NCBI GenBank assembly: GCA_049472395.1
Contig: JBLIRR010000015.1
Span: 62,001-126,000 of the forward strand
Source of the DNA: JBLIRR01 sp049472395
Lineage (GTDB): Bacteria; SZUA-182; DTGQ01; JBLIRR01
Length of the DNA: 64,000 nucleotides
Direction of reading: 5' to 3'
Shown here piece after piece: positions 54,286 to 63,621 of this stretch (positions are counted from its first letter, which is position 1; every line of letters begins with the position of its first letter). The position numbers and the translations under genes are program-made. The notes beneath the pieces are model-generated. The model was not told where the DNA came from. It ran no database searches and was given only the letters and a program-made list of their open reading frames with translations.

Positions 54286-55548
54286 ATGACAGAGTCTTTA
54301 CCGCAATTAATTGAGGATCTGGGAATAAAGGCAAAAGAAACATCATTTCGACTTGCACGAGCAACGACAAAGGAAAAGAATCACGCTTTGGAGATAATTG
54401 CATGTAACCTTCATTCTCAACTATCGGATATTATTGAGGAAAACGAAAAAGATCTTGAAAAAGCCAAGGCGAAAGGCCTTTCTTCTGCGATGCTGGACCG
54501 GCTTACTTTAAATGAGAAGCGCGTGGATCAGATGATAGCCTCTATTGAACAGATTATCGCCCTCCCAGATCCTGTAGGAGAAATCTCTCATATGAGAGTG
54601 AGGCCGAATGGCTTAAGAATAGGACAGATGAGGGTCCCATTAGGAGTTGTGGGATTTATTTATGAATCACGTCCCAATGTCACAATAGATGCAGCCGCTT
54701 TATGTTTAAAGGCAGGATGTGCTATTATTTTAAGGGGAGGCTCTGAGGCAATTAATTCAAATATTTGTCTTACTAACCTCATTCAGCAAAGTATCAAAAA
54801 GGCAGGTTTGCCACCACATGCGGTTCAAATTTTACACTCAATGGACCATAAAGCTGTTACCCTTTTAGTTCAATTAAATAAATATCTGGATATTATTGTC
54901 CCGCGGGGAGGCAGAGCATTAATTGAAAACGTCACCGTACATGCAACTGTTCCGGTAATCAAGCATTATGATGGGATTTGTCATATATTTATTGATCAAT
55001 CTGCAAATATGGATATGGCCACCTCTATTGTAATCAATGCGAAAGTTCAAAGACCCGGAGTGTGCAATGCTTTAGAAACACTGCTCATTGATATAAAGAT
55101 TGCCGATAAGATACTTTTCACACTATCAAATGCGTTAAAGGAGAAGAAAGTAGAGCTTCGGGGATGTGACAGGGCACGAAAGATTGTGCCGGAATTGATT
55201 CCTGCTGCAGAAAAAGACTGGACTACCGAATATCTTGATCTTATTCTTTCCATAAAGATTGTTGATAATCTTGACGAAGCTATAAGCCATATCAACAGGT
55301 ACGGTTCTTCACATACAGATGCTATCATTACTGAAAATTATGAAAGAGCCATGAGATTTCTGCAGGAAGTTGACTCTGCGTGCGTATTTGTTAATGCCTC
55401 GACGCGATTTAGTGATGGATTTGAGTTTGGTATGGGAGCAGAACTGGGCATAAGTACTGATAAATTGCATGTGCGCGGACCTATGGGACTTGCTGATCTT
55501 ACGTGTAAAAAATACATTGTCTTAGGAAGCGGACAGGTTAGGGAGTGA
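54286..55548 (+). CDS. proA: Glutamate-5-semialdehyde dehydrogenase (gamma-glutamyl phosphate reductase)
   Basis: 420 residues, standard size. It reduces gamma-glutamyl phosphate with NADPH to glutamate semialdehyde, step two of proline synthesis. Motifs: GVVGFIYESRPNVTIDAA, ILRGGSEAINSN, the catalytic Cys in QRPGVCNALETLL, and FGMGAELGISTDKLHVRGPMG read in part as GISTDKLHVRGPMG. The usual partner proB is not adjacent. The stop overlaps the thiL GTG by four bases (GTGA), so translation is coupled. Confidence 0.96.
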   Translation: MTESLPQLIEDLGIKAKETSFRLARATTKEKNHALEIIACNLHSQLSDIIEENEKDLEKAKAKGLSSAMLDRLTLNEKRVDQMIASIEQIIALPDPVGEISHMRVRPNGLRIGQMRVPLGVVGFIYESRPNVTIDAAALCLKAGCAIILRGGSEAINSNICLTNLIQQSIKKAGLPPHAVQILHSMDHKAVTLLVQLNKYLDIIVPRGGRALIENVTVHATVPVIKHYDGICHIFIDQSANMDMATSIVINAKVQRPGVCNALETLLIDIKIADKILFTLSNALKEKKVELRGCDRARKIVPELIPAAEKDWTTEYLDLILSIKIVDNLDEAISHINRYGSSHTDAIITENYERAMRFLQEVDSACVFVNASTRFSDGFEFGMGAELGISTDKLHVRGPMGLADLTCKKYIVLGSGQVRE

Positions 55549-56612
55549 AAAAGCTCAGAGATCTTGGCGAGCTAGAGCTTGTAGAACTAATAAATAAAAA
55601 GATTGAGATCGGCACGCAGTGTTCTGGCCGTGAAATGTTGACTCTTGTGAAAGCGAGTGGTGATGATGCAGCAGTCTTAAAGATTTCAGATACTACAAGT
55701 CTTCTCATCTCTAAAGACCTTCTCATAGAGCGTATTCATTTTTTGAAGGAAAATATTATTCCGAAACAGCTTGCTCAAAAGGCACTTGCTGTAAATATAA
55801 GCGATATTGCTGCCATGGGGGGCAAGCCTGGCTGGGTTCTCATCGGATTTGCCGGACCTGGTGATACGTCATTATCCTTTATCACAGATCTATATGATGC
55901 GTTTATGGAAGTATGCGCATTTTATGGTCTAAAAATTATAGGGGGAGATACAAGTTCATCCCCTGGTCCGATTGTGCTTTCAATTACAATAGTAGGTCTT
56001 ATGAGCACAAATAAGATAATATATCGAAGCGGGGCACAGGAGGGAGACCGTATAATGGTATCCGGTATTCTCGGAGGGGCAAGGATCGGGTTAAGCCTAT
56101 TACAGGAGATGAAGAAACACGAGGAGCATAAAGAGAAAGACAGTATGATGAGGGAGGTAAAAAACCGGTTAATTCAAAGGCATTATGCCCCAACTCCAAG
56201 GGTTGATATTGGTACATTACTTGCCGAGAATGAATTGGCAACTGCAATGATAGATGTAAGCGATGGATTAATTCAAGATCTTGGACATATGTGCAGGCTC
56301 TCTCATGTAGGGGCGGTAATAAAAAAAAATGATGTTCCCGTGGATCCTGATGTCATCACCTTGGGGGATGTAAGCGGAGAAGATCCTTACGATGCGGCAT
56401 TGCGTGGAGGTGAGGATTATGAGCTTCTCTTTACCGTGACAGAAGAGAAGAAAAGCTTTGTGCAACGCTTTATATTTGAAAAAACAGGGAACAAAATAAC
56501 AGATATTGGGTATATAATCCCTTCTGCATTAAATGAAATTAAAATTGAAGATAAGAGAGGGCAATATTGCGGAGCACTCTATAAAGGATTTGATCATTTT
56601 AAGGGGAAATAA
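55545..56612 (+). CDS. thiL: Thiamine-monophosphate kinase
   Basis: 355 residues from GTG 55545. ThiL phosphorylates thiamine monophosphate to the active pyrophosphate cofactor. Motifs: GDDAAVLKI, NISDIAAMGGKPGW, KIIGGDTSSSPGPI, MIDVSDGLIQDLGHM and GGEDYELLFTV, covering the metal and ATP sites of the PurM-like fold. Slightly longer than usual (about 325), with extra charged residues near 190 (HEEHKEKDSM). Convergent with the methyltransferase, nine bases apart. Confidence 0.95.
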   Translation: MKKLRDLGELELVELINKKIEIGTQCSGREMLTLVKASGDDAAVLKISDTTSLLISKDLLIERIHFLKENIIPKQLAQKALAVNISDIAAMGGKPGWVLIGFAGPGDTSLSFITDLYDAFMEVCAFYGLKIIGGDTSSSPGPIVLSITIVGLMSTNKIIYRSGAQEGDRIMVSGILGGARIGLSLLQEMKKHEEHKEKDSMMREVKNRLIQRHYAPTPRVDIGTLLAENELATAMIDVSDGLIQDLGHMCRLSHVGAVIKKNDVPVDPDVITLGDVSGEDPYDAALRGGEDYELLFTVTEEKKSFVQRFIFEKTGNKITDIGYIIPSALNEIKIEDKRGQYCGALYKGFDHFKGK

Positions 56613-56621
56613 TATTTATCA

Positions 56622-57482
56622 TTATTCTTCGCATGCTAAATATTGTCGTACCATCTCATAGAGGACAATTGAAGTTGCAGAGGATACATTTATTGAATTT
56701 TTATACCCATACCGGGGAATTTGTATATAATAATCGCATTGATCTAAGATAGTGCCCGCAATTCCCAGTTCTTCATTTCCTATAATAAGAGCTGCCCGCG
56801 TAGGATAGCGAAAGTTGAAGTAATAGGGCGCGTGAGAGATGGTTTCAAGCCCAATAACCGGAATATGCTTTTGTTTTACATACGCAATGGCGTCTTCTGT
56901 CTTGTCAAAATATTTCCAGCTTACATAATGTGTGGCGCCCATAGAAGCGCGTTCTAATTTTCTATGCGGCGGGCACACTGAGAATCCGCATAATAGTATT
57001 TGTGAGACACGCACAGCATCCGCGGTACGAAAAATTGAGCCGATATTAAAAGGGGACCTGAGGTTGTCCAAAATAATATAAATGGGCCAGGGGCTTGATT
57101 TTAATGCCCTTGCTGCATTGTCAAAATTGTGTTCAAGAAATTCATAATCAGATATCGTTATACCAGCAATTGAGAGAAGCTGAAAATAATAATCATTTAG
57201 TTTTCTAATGATGTGGCGGGTATTTTTAGTATTAATATCAATATGTTTTACTCCCTCTTTTATTTCTTCTAAGAGAATTTGCGAGGATGAAGGGAGAGTA
57301 ACCTCAAGATAGTCTAAATATAAAGAAGCTTTTTTATATTTTTTTTGAACCTCTGATAGAGTGCTTTTACACAATAACGTCTGTTCCAGGTCTCTTAAAT
57401 GCGCGGCTATCACGAGAAGTCTTTTTTTCTTACTCAGAGAATTAAATTTTGCTTTGCTCCATTGCTTGTGAAAAAAATCCAT
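56622..57482 (-). CDS. SpoU/TrmH-family RNA 2'-O-methyltransferase
   Basis: 286 residues. The C-terminal SPOUT domain (about 135-286) has all three motifs: LDNLRSPFNIGSIFRTAD, IGNEELGI and IPRYGYKNSINVSSATSIVLYE (shown in part as KNSINVSSATSIV), which form the knotted SAM site. The N-terminal about 130 residues are basic and helical rather than the usual L30e-like substrate-binding domain. It likely methylates a ribose in rRNA or tRNA; the target is not predictable. No operon partner. Confidence 0.85.
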   Translation of the reverse strand: MDFFHKQWSKAKFNSLSKKKRLLVIAAHLRDLEQTLLCKSTLSEVQKKYKKASLYLDYLEVTLPSSSQILLEEIKEGVKHIDINTKNTRHIIRKLNDYYFQLLSIAGITISDYEFLEHNFDNAARALKSSPWPIYIILDNLRSPFNIGSIFRTADAVRVSQILLCGFSVCPPHRKLERASMGATHYVSWKYFDKTEDAIAYVKQKHIPVIGLETISHAPYYFNFRYPTRAALIIGNEELGIAGTILDQCDYYIQIPRYGYKNSINVSSATSIVLYEMVRQYLACEE

Positions 57483-57626
57483 AATAACTCAAGTTCAGCA
57501 TAATAATATATAATTTCAAAGTAAATAGAACATTTTATATAATAGTGGCGATAAATAATACTATAAAGGAAAAGAGAGAGCAACTTTTCAAGATTGGAAG
57601 TGCGAGAGAAGAGAGACTATAGAGGC

Positions 57627-59234
57627 ATGGCTAAAAAATTTTTTAAATCAATTTTTGATGATATATCAGAGGGGATTTGCATTATAAAAGAGGATAGGAT
57701 TTGGTATATAAATGGCACAGTGAAAGAGCAATTTGGCGATATAGTAGATCAATGGTGCTATAGCGTATTTTATAATAGGAAGTGTAGATGTAATGAGTGC
57801 CCTTCTGTTGATCTTGAAAAAACAATATGCAGGGAGCAATTAAGTTCCCCTACTACAAAACAGACCTTTACTATTTTAAAGTCATCAATTAAATATAAAG
57901 AGGATACTGTCTATCGTCTCATAACCTTTCGTAAAGTAAATGAGAGTAATCAAGAAAAAATGGAAGAGTATTATGAAAGATTAATAAAAGCTAATAAGGA
58001 ACTAAAACGGGTTAATGATCGTCTTTTGGCTGCCAATAAAAGATTAGAAGGACTTTCAATAAAAGATGAACTAACCGGATTATACAATCATCGTTATTTT
58101 TGGGAATCCCTTGATTTAGAATTTAAACGAGCAAGCCGTTACCATACCTCACTCTCGTGTATTATGTTAGATATAGATTTTTTTAAAACTGTTAATGATT
58201 TGGGAAGCCATGCATTTGGCGATTATGTGTTGAAACAGATTGGCAACTTAATATCTTCAGCGCTGAGGTCTATTGATGTTGCAGCCCGATACGGGGGGGA
58301 GGAGTTTGCGGTAATTTTGCCATCTACGGACTATAATGGTGCCCGTATAATATCAAATAAAATAAAGGAAAAGATCCAATTATATTCTTTTAAGAAGGAT
58401 AGTATCTCTATGGATATTACAGTAAGCATTGGCCTTGCGTCCTTCCCGGAAGACCAGGTAAAAAAGAAAAACGATCTTGTGCACATGGCGGATCATGCAT
58501 TATATTTTGCCAAAAGAAAAGGGCGAAATATGTTATGCCTTTATCATGAAATAGTGAATCACGATAAAGATATAGAGGTAGGGAAGGAAAAGCTCAATGA
58601 TTTTAGCTTTAAAATCAGGGATATTTTGAGAGAAGTAAAAAGAACCTATATTGCTACAACAAAGAATTTGATTTTTACTGTTGAAGAGAGTGATAAATAC
58701 AGAAAGAACCATTCTGCATTGGTTTCCTATTATGCCGCTCGCATTGCGGAATTTATCTCCTTAAGTAAGGATCAAATTGAGACAATCGCTTATTCTGGCC
58801 TATTACATGATGTCGGCAGACTAGGAATTAATCCGAATTTATTGAATAAGCCAGAGCGACTCACTGATAGTGAATTTGATATAGTAAAAAAACATCCTAA
58901 ATTGGGGGCTGAAATGATTCGCCCTTTCAAACATTTACAGAGTGAATATTACAACATACTGCATCATCATGAATATTATAATGGAACAGGATACCCATAT
59001 AATTTAAAAGGAGAGGATATACCATTAGGAGCCCGAATAGTATGCTTAGCAGATGCCTTTGTGGCTATGATGGCTTTACGACCTTATCGCAAGGCCTATT
59101 CTCTTCAAAAGATAAAACAGGAAATCATTTCAAAAGCCGGTGTTCAATTTGATCCTCATCTCGTATGGCCATTACTCAAAATAATAGAAGAGGGAGATTC
59201 CCCTAAGCACTGTTTTCATTGGGTTGACCACTAA
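57627..59234 (+). CDS. PAS-GGDEF-HD-GYP cyclic di-GMP protein
   Basis: About 535 residues from ATG 57627; TTG 57594 would add 11. An N-terminal PAS-like sensory domain carries a Cys cluster (WCYSVFYNRKCRCNECP), which could bind metal or sense redox. A coiled coil (about 115-150) leads to a GGDEF domain with active-site GGEEF (RYGGEEFAVILP) and then an HD domain with LLHDVGRLG and HHHEYYNGTGYP, matching HD-GYP. Synthase and phosphodiesterase modules in one chain imply bifunctional or switched c-di-GMP control. A TATAAT at 57538-57543 may be its -10 box. Confidence 0.88.
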   Translation: MAKKFFKSIFDDISEGICIIKEDRIWYINGTVKEQFGDIVDQWCYSVFYNRKCRCNECPSVDLEKTICREQLSSPTTKQTFTILKSSIKYKEDTVYRLITFRKVNESNQEKMEEYYERLIKANKELKRVNDRLLAANKRLEGLSIKDELTGLYNHRYFWESLDLEFKRASRYHTSLSCIMLDIDFFKTVNDLGSHAFGDYVLKQIGNLISSALRSIDVAARYGGEEFAVILPSTDYNGARIISNKIKEKIQLYSFKKDSISMDITVSIGLASFPEDQVKKKNDLVHMADHALYFAKRKGRNMLCLYHEIVNHDKDIEVGKEKLNDFSFKIRDILREVKRTYIATTKNLIFTVEESDKYRKNHSALVSYYAARIAEFISLSKDQIETIAYSGLLHDVGRLGINPNLLNKPERLTDSEFDIVKKHPKLGAEMIRPFKHLQSEYYNILHHHEYYNGTGYPYNLKGEDIPLGARIVCLADAFVAMMALRPYRKAYSLQKIKQEIISKAGVQFDPHLVWPLLKIIEEGDSPKHCFHWVDH

Positions 59235-59255
59235 GAGAATCGTTTACAATTTTTT

Positions 59256-59364
59256 ATCGCTCCTTGTTGCCAACAAGTTCTATAGAAGACCTCACTCCAT
59301 CGCTTCACAAATAGCAGAAATCCCTGGTACTTCTATGAAAGAACCATAACAGAATTGCTGGCGC
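59256..59364 (+). repeat. Dispersed pre-promoter element, copy B (upstream of ileS)
   Basis: About 110 bases aligning with copy A along most of its length: GCAGAAATCCCTGGTACTTC (59314-59333) and AACCATAACAGAATTGCTGG (59342-59361). A small hairpin CTTGTT-GCC-AACAAG (59263-59277) is specific to this copy. The opposite strand reads YGSFIEVPGISAIC, related to copy A's peptide. It ends about four bases before the ileS -35 box. Confidence 0.65.
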
Positions 59365-59367
59365 TAT

Positions 59368-59397
59368 TTGACATGTATTGCTTATTAATGGTATAGT
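59368..59397 (+). promoter_or_regulatory. Promoter of the ileS-lspA-TPR-lgt operon
   Basis: Perfect TTGACA (59368-59373), 18-base spacer, TATAGT (59392-59397). The leader of about 42 bases is too short for a T-box. Confidence 0.7.
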
Positions 59398-59445
59398 TAA
59401 GCACTATTATATTTTGAAAGATTAAGTGCATTGAGGCATAATTAT

Positions 59446-62244
59446 ATGGATTATAAAACAACATTAAATTTACCAAAAACGGATTTTCCCATGAAAGCCA
59501 ATTTGAGTCAGAGAGAGCCTTTATTTTTGGCAAAATGGGATAAGATGGATATTTATAATAAAATAAAACAAAAATCTGAAGAAGACCCACAATTCATATT
59601 GCATGATGGCCCTCCCTATCCAAATGGTAATATTCATATGGGGCATGCTTTGAATAAGATACTAAAAGATCTTATTATAAAATCAAAAACCATGTCCGGA
59701 CATCAGGCTCATTATATCCCTGGATGGGATTGTCATGGGCTTCCGATTGAGCATAAGGTCGAACAGGAACTGACGGAAAAAAAAGCATCTATTACTGTTC
59801 ATGAGGTAAGGGCCAAATGCAGGGAGTATGCGTTAAAATATGTAGAAATCCAAAAGAGAGAATTTAAACGCCTCGGTGTTTTTGGGGAGTGGGACAGGCC
59901 TTATTTAACTGCAGATCCTCGGTATGAAGCAACAATAATTCGGGAGTTTGCCAAGTTTATTAAAACAGAATCTGTGTATAAAGGATATAAACCAGTCCAT
60001 TGGTGCGCCTCCTGCCAGACAGCCCTTGCTGAAGCGGAAGTAGAATATGAAGATCATAGGTCATTTTCCATTTATGTACGTTTTAAAATCTCCTCAGACT
60101 ATAATGATCTTTGGCCGGATTTAATTGGGAAATCCATATATATCCTCATATGGACCACAACACCTTGGACTCTCCCGGCGAATCTCGCTGTTGCCGTTCA
60201 TCCAGATATTGAATACGGTATATTTCAGTATGAGGACGCTTATTATATTATGGCAACAAAAATGGCGGAAAACGTGAGTAGTGTGTTAGAGTACCCCTTC
60301 TCCTCTCCACAATATGTCTTTACAGGCGTTAAAATAGAAGGATTAAGTTTTCGCCACCCATTTATTGAAAGAAATTCTCAGGTCATTTGTGCTCCTTTTG
60401 TGACCCTGGAGCAAGGATCAGGCTGTGTTCATATAGCTCCTGGTCATGGGCAGGAAGATTATGAAATCGGATTAAAATATGGATTGGAAGTATTTACACC
60501 TGTGGATGGAGAAGGTAAATTTACTGCGGAGGCCGGAGACCTTGAAGGATTAAATGTTTTTAAAGCAAATGACGTGATTATCAAGCGTATGGAGGAAAAT
60601 GCTTCATTAATAAAGAAAGAATTAATGACTCATTCTTATCCTCATTGCTGGCGATGCAAGAAACCGATTATTTTCAGGGCGACAGAACAATGGTTTATTT
60701 CCATGGAAAAAAATCATTTAAGAAAAAAGGCGCTTGAGGAGATAAAAAAGACAATGTGGATCCCTGCCTGGGGAGAAAATAGAATCACCGGAATGATACA
60801 AGATAGACCGGATTGGTGTATATCGCGTCAAAGATTCTGGGGTGTCCCATTGATAATATTTTATTGCAGTGCATGTCGATATACACTCATGGATGCTGAC
60901 GTAATAGAACATATTGCTCAACAGGTTGCTGACAATGGCATGGATATTTGGTTTCAAAAATCTTCAGAAGAGCTTCTTCCCGCAGGGATACGTTGTCCCG
61001 AATGTGGTAATGGAGAATTTGCAAAAGAGATGGATATTATTGACGTATGGTTTGAATCGGGTGTGAGCCATGCGGCAGTATTAGAGCATTATGAAGATAT
61101 GCGGTGGCCTGCGGATTTGTATTTGGAGGGAAGCGATCAACATCGTGGATGGTTTCATAGCTCACTATTAACCGCTGTTAATAATAGAGGAAGCGCCCCC
61201 TATAAAGGTATATTAACTCATGGTTTTGTCGTTGATGGCGAGGGGAAGAAGATGTCTAAATCAGCGGGCAATGTTATTTCTCCCCAAGAAGTCATCACAA
61301 AATATGGCGCTGAGATAATAAGGATCTGGGTGGCAGCACAGGATTACAGAGAGGATATGCGAGTATGTGAAGAAATATTGAAACGACTTGCTGAGTCATA
61401 TCGCAGGATTCGAAACACATGTCGGTTTATCCTGGGCAACCTCAATGATTTTAACTCGAATGAAGACACTATTCCTTATGAAGAAAGAGATGAGCTCGAT
61501 CAATGGGTTCTTCATCAACTTCAAAAGCTTAAGAGCACTATCTTGAAAGCATATCAAGACTATCAGTTTCATTTAGTATTTTATTGGCTTCATAACTTTT
61601 GCGCGGTGACATTAAGCGCACTCTATTTAGATGCCTCTAAGGATCGCCTCTATACCTCAAAACCACACGAAAAAACAAGAAAATCAGCCCAGTCCACAAT
61701 GAATGACATTTTACATGCCCTTGTTCGTTTAATGGCCCCTATTATGTCTTTTACGGCAGAAGAGATTTGGGACCATATTCCATCTGAGTCGCGACAAGGT
61801 ATTCAAAGTATTCATTTATGTTCGTTCCCGGAAGTAAACGAGACCTTTCAAAATGATGTATTAAATGAACGGTGGGAAAAGCTTCTTGGAATTAGAGCTG
61901 ATATTGCCAAGAGTTTAGAGAGTGCCCGGTCAAAAAAAATTATTGGGCACCCCTTGGACGCAAAGGTTTCTCTTTGCCTTGGTGAAAATAAGGAGTTATT
62001 CGAGTTTTTAAATCCTTATCAAGAAGAACTGAAAACTATATTAATCATTTCTGATTTGGAGATACTCTCAGGAAAGACAGCCTTTCAAGAGTGGGAACAA
62101 AGTGCTACATATGAGAATCTATGGATCAAGGTAGAAAAAGCACAAGGTCAGAAATGTGAACGTTGTTGGAAATATAGCACTACTGTTGGTCAGAATAAAG
62201 ATCATATTTCATTATGTGACAGATGCGCCACGAAAATCGTTTAA
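59446..62244 (+). CDS. ileS: Isoleucyl-tRNA synthetase
   Basis: 932 residues from ATG 59446 (GAGG about 11 bases upstream; a TTG at 59431 is unnecessary). Class I synthetase: GNIHMGHALNK (HIGH motif) and KMSKSAGN (KMSKS). The editing domain is present (TTTPWTLPANLAVAVHP) with AVLEHYEDMRWPADLYLEGSDQHRGWF before the active site (seen as YLEGSDQHRGWF). C-terminal zinc site CERCWKYS and CDRCATK. Bacterial-type length with the zinc tail. Its 3' end overlaps lspA by 22 bases. Confidence 0.97.
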   Translation: MDYKTTLNLPKTDFPMKANLSQREPLFLAKWDKMDIYNKIKQKSEEDPQFILHDGPPYPNGNIHMGHALNKILKDLIIKSKTMSGHQAHYIPGWDCHGLPIEHKVEQELTEKKASITVHEVRAKCREYALKYVEIQKREFKRLGVFGEWDRPYLTADPRYEATIIREFAKFIKTESVYKGYKPVHWCASCQTALAEAEVEYEDHRSFSIYVRFKISSDYNDLWPDLIGKSIYILIWTTTPWTLPANLAVAVHPDIEYGIFQYEDAYYIMATKMAENVSSVLEYPFSSPQYVFTGVKIEGLSFRHPFIERNSQVICAPFVTLEQGSGCVHIAPGHGQEDYEIGLKYGLEVFTPVDGEGKFTAEAGDLEGLNVFKANDVIIKRMEENASLIKKELMTHSYPHCWRCKKPIIFRATEQWFISMEKNHLRKKALEEIKKTMWIPAWGENRITGMIQDRPDWCISRQRFWGVPLIIFYCSACRYTLMDADVIEHIAQQVADNGMDIWFQKSSEELLPAGIRCPECGNGEFAKEMDIIDVWFESGVSHAAVLEHYEDMRWPADLYLEGSDQHRGWFHSSLLTAVNNRGSAPYKGILTHGFVVDGEGKKMSKSAGNVISPQEVITKYGAEIIRIWVAAQDYREDMRVCEEILKRLAESYRRIRNTCRFILGNLNDFNSNEDTIPYEERDELDQWVLHQLQKLKSTILKAYQDYQFHLVFYWLHNFCAVTLSALYLDASKDRLYTSKPHEKTRKSAQSTMNDILHALVRLMAPIMSFTAEEIWDHIPSESRQGIQSIHLCSFPEVNETFQNDVLNERWEKLLGIRADIAKSLESARSKKIIGHPLDAKVSLCLGENKELFEFLNPYQEELKTILIISDLEILSGKTAFQEWEQSATYENLWIKVEKAQGQKCERCWKYSTTVGQNKDHISLCDRCATKIV

Positions 62245-62741
62245 GCGGTATTTACCATGTGTATTCTTTTCTTGTAATTATAGGTCTCATAGCTATCGAT
62301 CAGGTGACAAAATATTTAGTGCGGACTTATATGTATATTGGTCAGAGTATCTGTATTATACCGGGGTATTTTAATTTGGTATATGTAATGAATCCAGGTG
62401 GTGCTTTTGGTTTTTGGGCTGACAAATCACATTATTTTAGGGCTTTTTTTTTCTTTATAATTGGTCTTCTCGCTATTGTCATCCTTATAATTATCTATTT
62501 TGATCCCTCATATGGGATTCTCACACGTATCGGGATAGTCTTATTATTAAGTGGGGCTATAGGAAATATTATCGACCGTATTAGATGGCGGATGGTTGTA
62601 GACTTCCTGGATTTTTATTGGCGCTCTTTTCATTGGCCTGCATTTAATGTGGCCGATACAGCTATTTCCATAGGTATGGGCCTTTTTTTACTGGAATTGT
62701 GGAGTGATTATCGTCGGAAGGTGAGAGAAAAAAGCGATTAA
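62223..62741 (+). CDS. lspA: Lipoprotein signal peptidase (signal peptidase II)
   Basis: 172 residues with four hydrophobic helices. Motifs: IDQVTKYLV, NPGGAFGFW, GAIGNIIDRIRWRMVVDFLDF (shown partly as NIIDRIRWRMVVDFLDF) and FNVADTAIS. The catalytic aspartates are Asp127 or Asp130 and Asp145. It cleaves lipoprotein signal peptides after lipid attachment. ATG overlaps the end of ileS, the common ileS-lspA arrangement. Confidence 0.95.
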   Translation: MRHENRLSGIYHVYSFLVIIGLIAIDQVTKYLVRTYMYIGQSICIIPGYFNLVYVMNPGGAFGFWADKSHYFRAFFFFIIGLLAIVILIIIYFDPSYGILTRIGIVLLLSGAIGNIIDRIRWRMVVDFLDFYWRSFHWPAFNVADTAISIGMGLFLLELWSDYRRKVREKSD

Positions 62742-62788
62742 TAATGTAATAAATTACGTAGATATTTTCAAAAGGTGAAGAACGACCC

Positions 62789-63592
62789 GTGCATATTGTA
62801 AAAGGAAACAATAAAAATAGCACATTAAACAGAGCAAAAGGTCTTTGGTTTAAAGCACATAGGGAGTTGCAGCTCGGCAGGTGGCTTAAGGCAGTTAATT
62901 ATCTGAATCAGTGTATTGAGATGAAAGAAGATTACGTTCCCGCTCTTCAAAGTCTTGCTGATATATATTTTCAACAAGAAAATTTCTCGGAGGCTGAATA
63001 TTATATAAAAGAAGCGCTCAAACATGGGCCTCATGATCCCCGAAGTCACTTTATTATGGGGAGAATTCTCATGAACAAAGATATTCGGGAGGCCCTCACG
63101 TATTTTGAAAAGGCCAGAGAATATGGCGAGCTCACGTGGGGAGTGGCCCATAACCTTGCTTTTTGCTACATGCATGTTAATTTATATGATAAGGCGCTGG
63201 AATTCTTACAAAAAGCTCGGGAGCTTGAGCCCGGAAATGTGAAAACCTGTTTATTAACAGCCGAATTCTACAAAGGACAAAATAGACTGAAGGAGGCGAA
63301 AGATAAGCTTTTAGAAGCGAAACGTTTAAGACCTCATGATCTTTCAATTGATTACCTACTGGGTTTTATATGTTTATACATGGACAAACAGAGAGATTGC
63401 CTTCTGTATTGGGAAAGATTTTACAGGGAACACCCACATGATTTTAACTTTGTAAAAAGATTAATAGAAGTCTATTATCAAATAGGAAAGATTGACAGAT
63501 GTATTCAGATTCTTAAAAGATCTCTTGAACTTGACCCTGGCAATGAAGAGATCAAAATGACATTGGATGTGTTTCAAAAATTAACCATATAG
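62789..63592 (+). CDS. TPR protein in the lipoprotein-processing operon
   Basis: 267 residues from GTG 62789 with AAAGGTGA upstream. No signal peptide is visible, so it is probably cytoplasmic. About six tetratricopeptide repeats span residues 15-260 (YLNQCIEMKEDYVPALQSLAD read in part as DYVPALQSLADIYF; YMHVNLYDKALEFLQKA; LDPGNEEIKMTL). It lies between lspA and lgt. A role in that pathway is not shown. Confidence 0.75.
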   Translation: MHIVKGNNKNSTLNRAKGLWFKAHRELQLGRWLKAVNYLNQCIEMKEDYVPALQSLADIYFQQENFSEAEYYIKEALKHGPHDPRSHFIMGRILMNKDIREALTYFEKAREYGELTWGVAHNLAFCYMHVNLYDKALEFLQKARELEPGNVKTCLLTAEFYKGQNRLKEAKDKLLEAKRLRPHDLSIDYLLGFICLYMDKQRDCLLYWERFYREHPHDFNFVKRLIEVYYQIGKIDRCIQILKRSLELDPGNEEIKMTLDVFQKLTI

Positions 63593-63621
63593 AGTGTGCA
63601 AAGAATAAGGAATGAATTAAC

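Noticed and set aside
59398..59445. T-box leader before ileS
   Set aside because: The leader is only about 42 bases, far too short, and no T-box core sequence is present.
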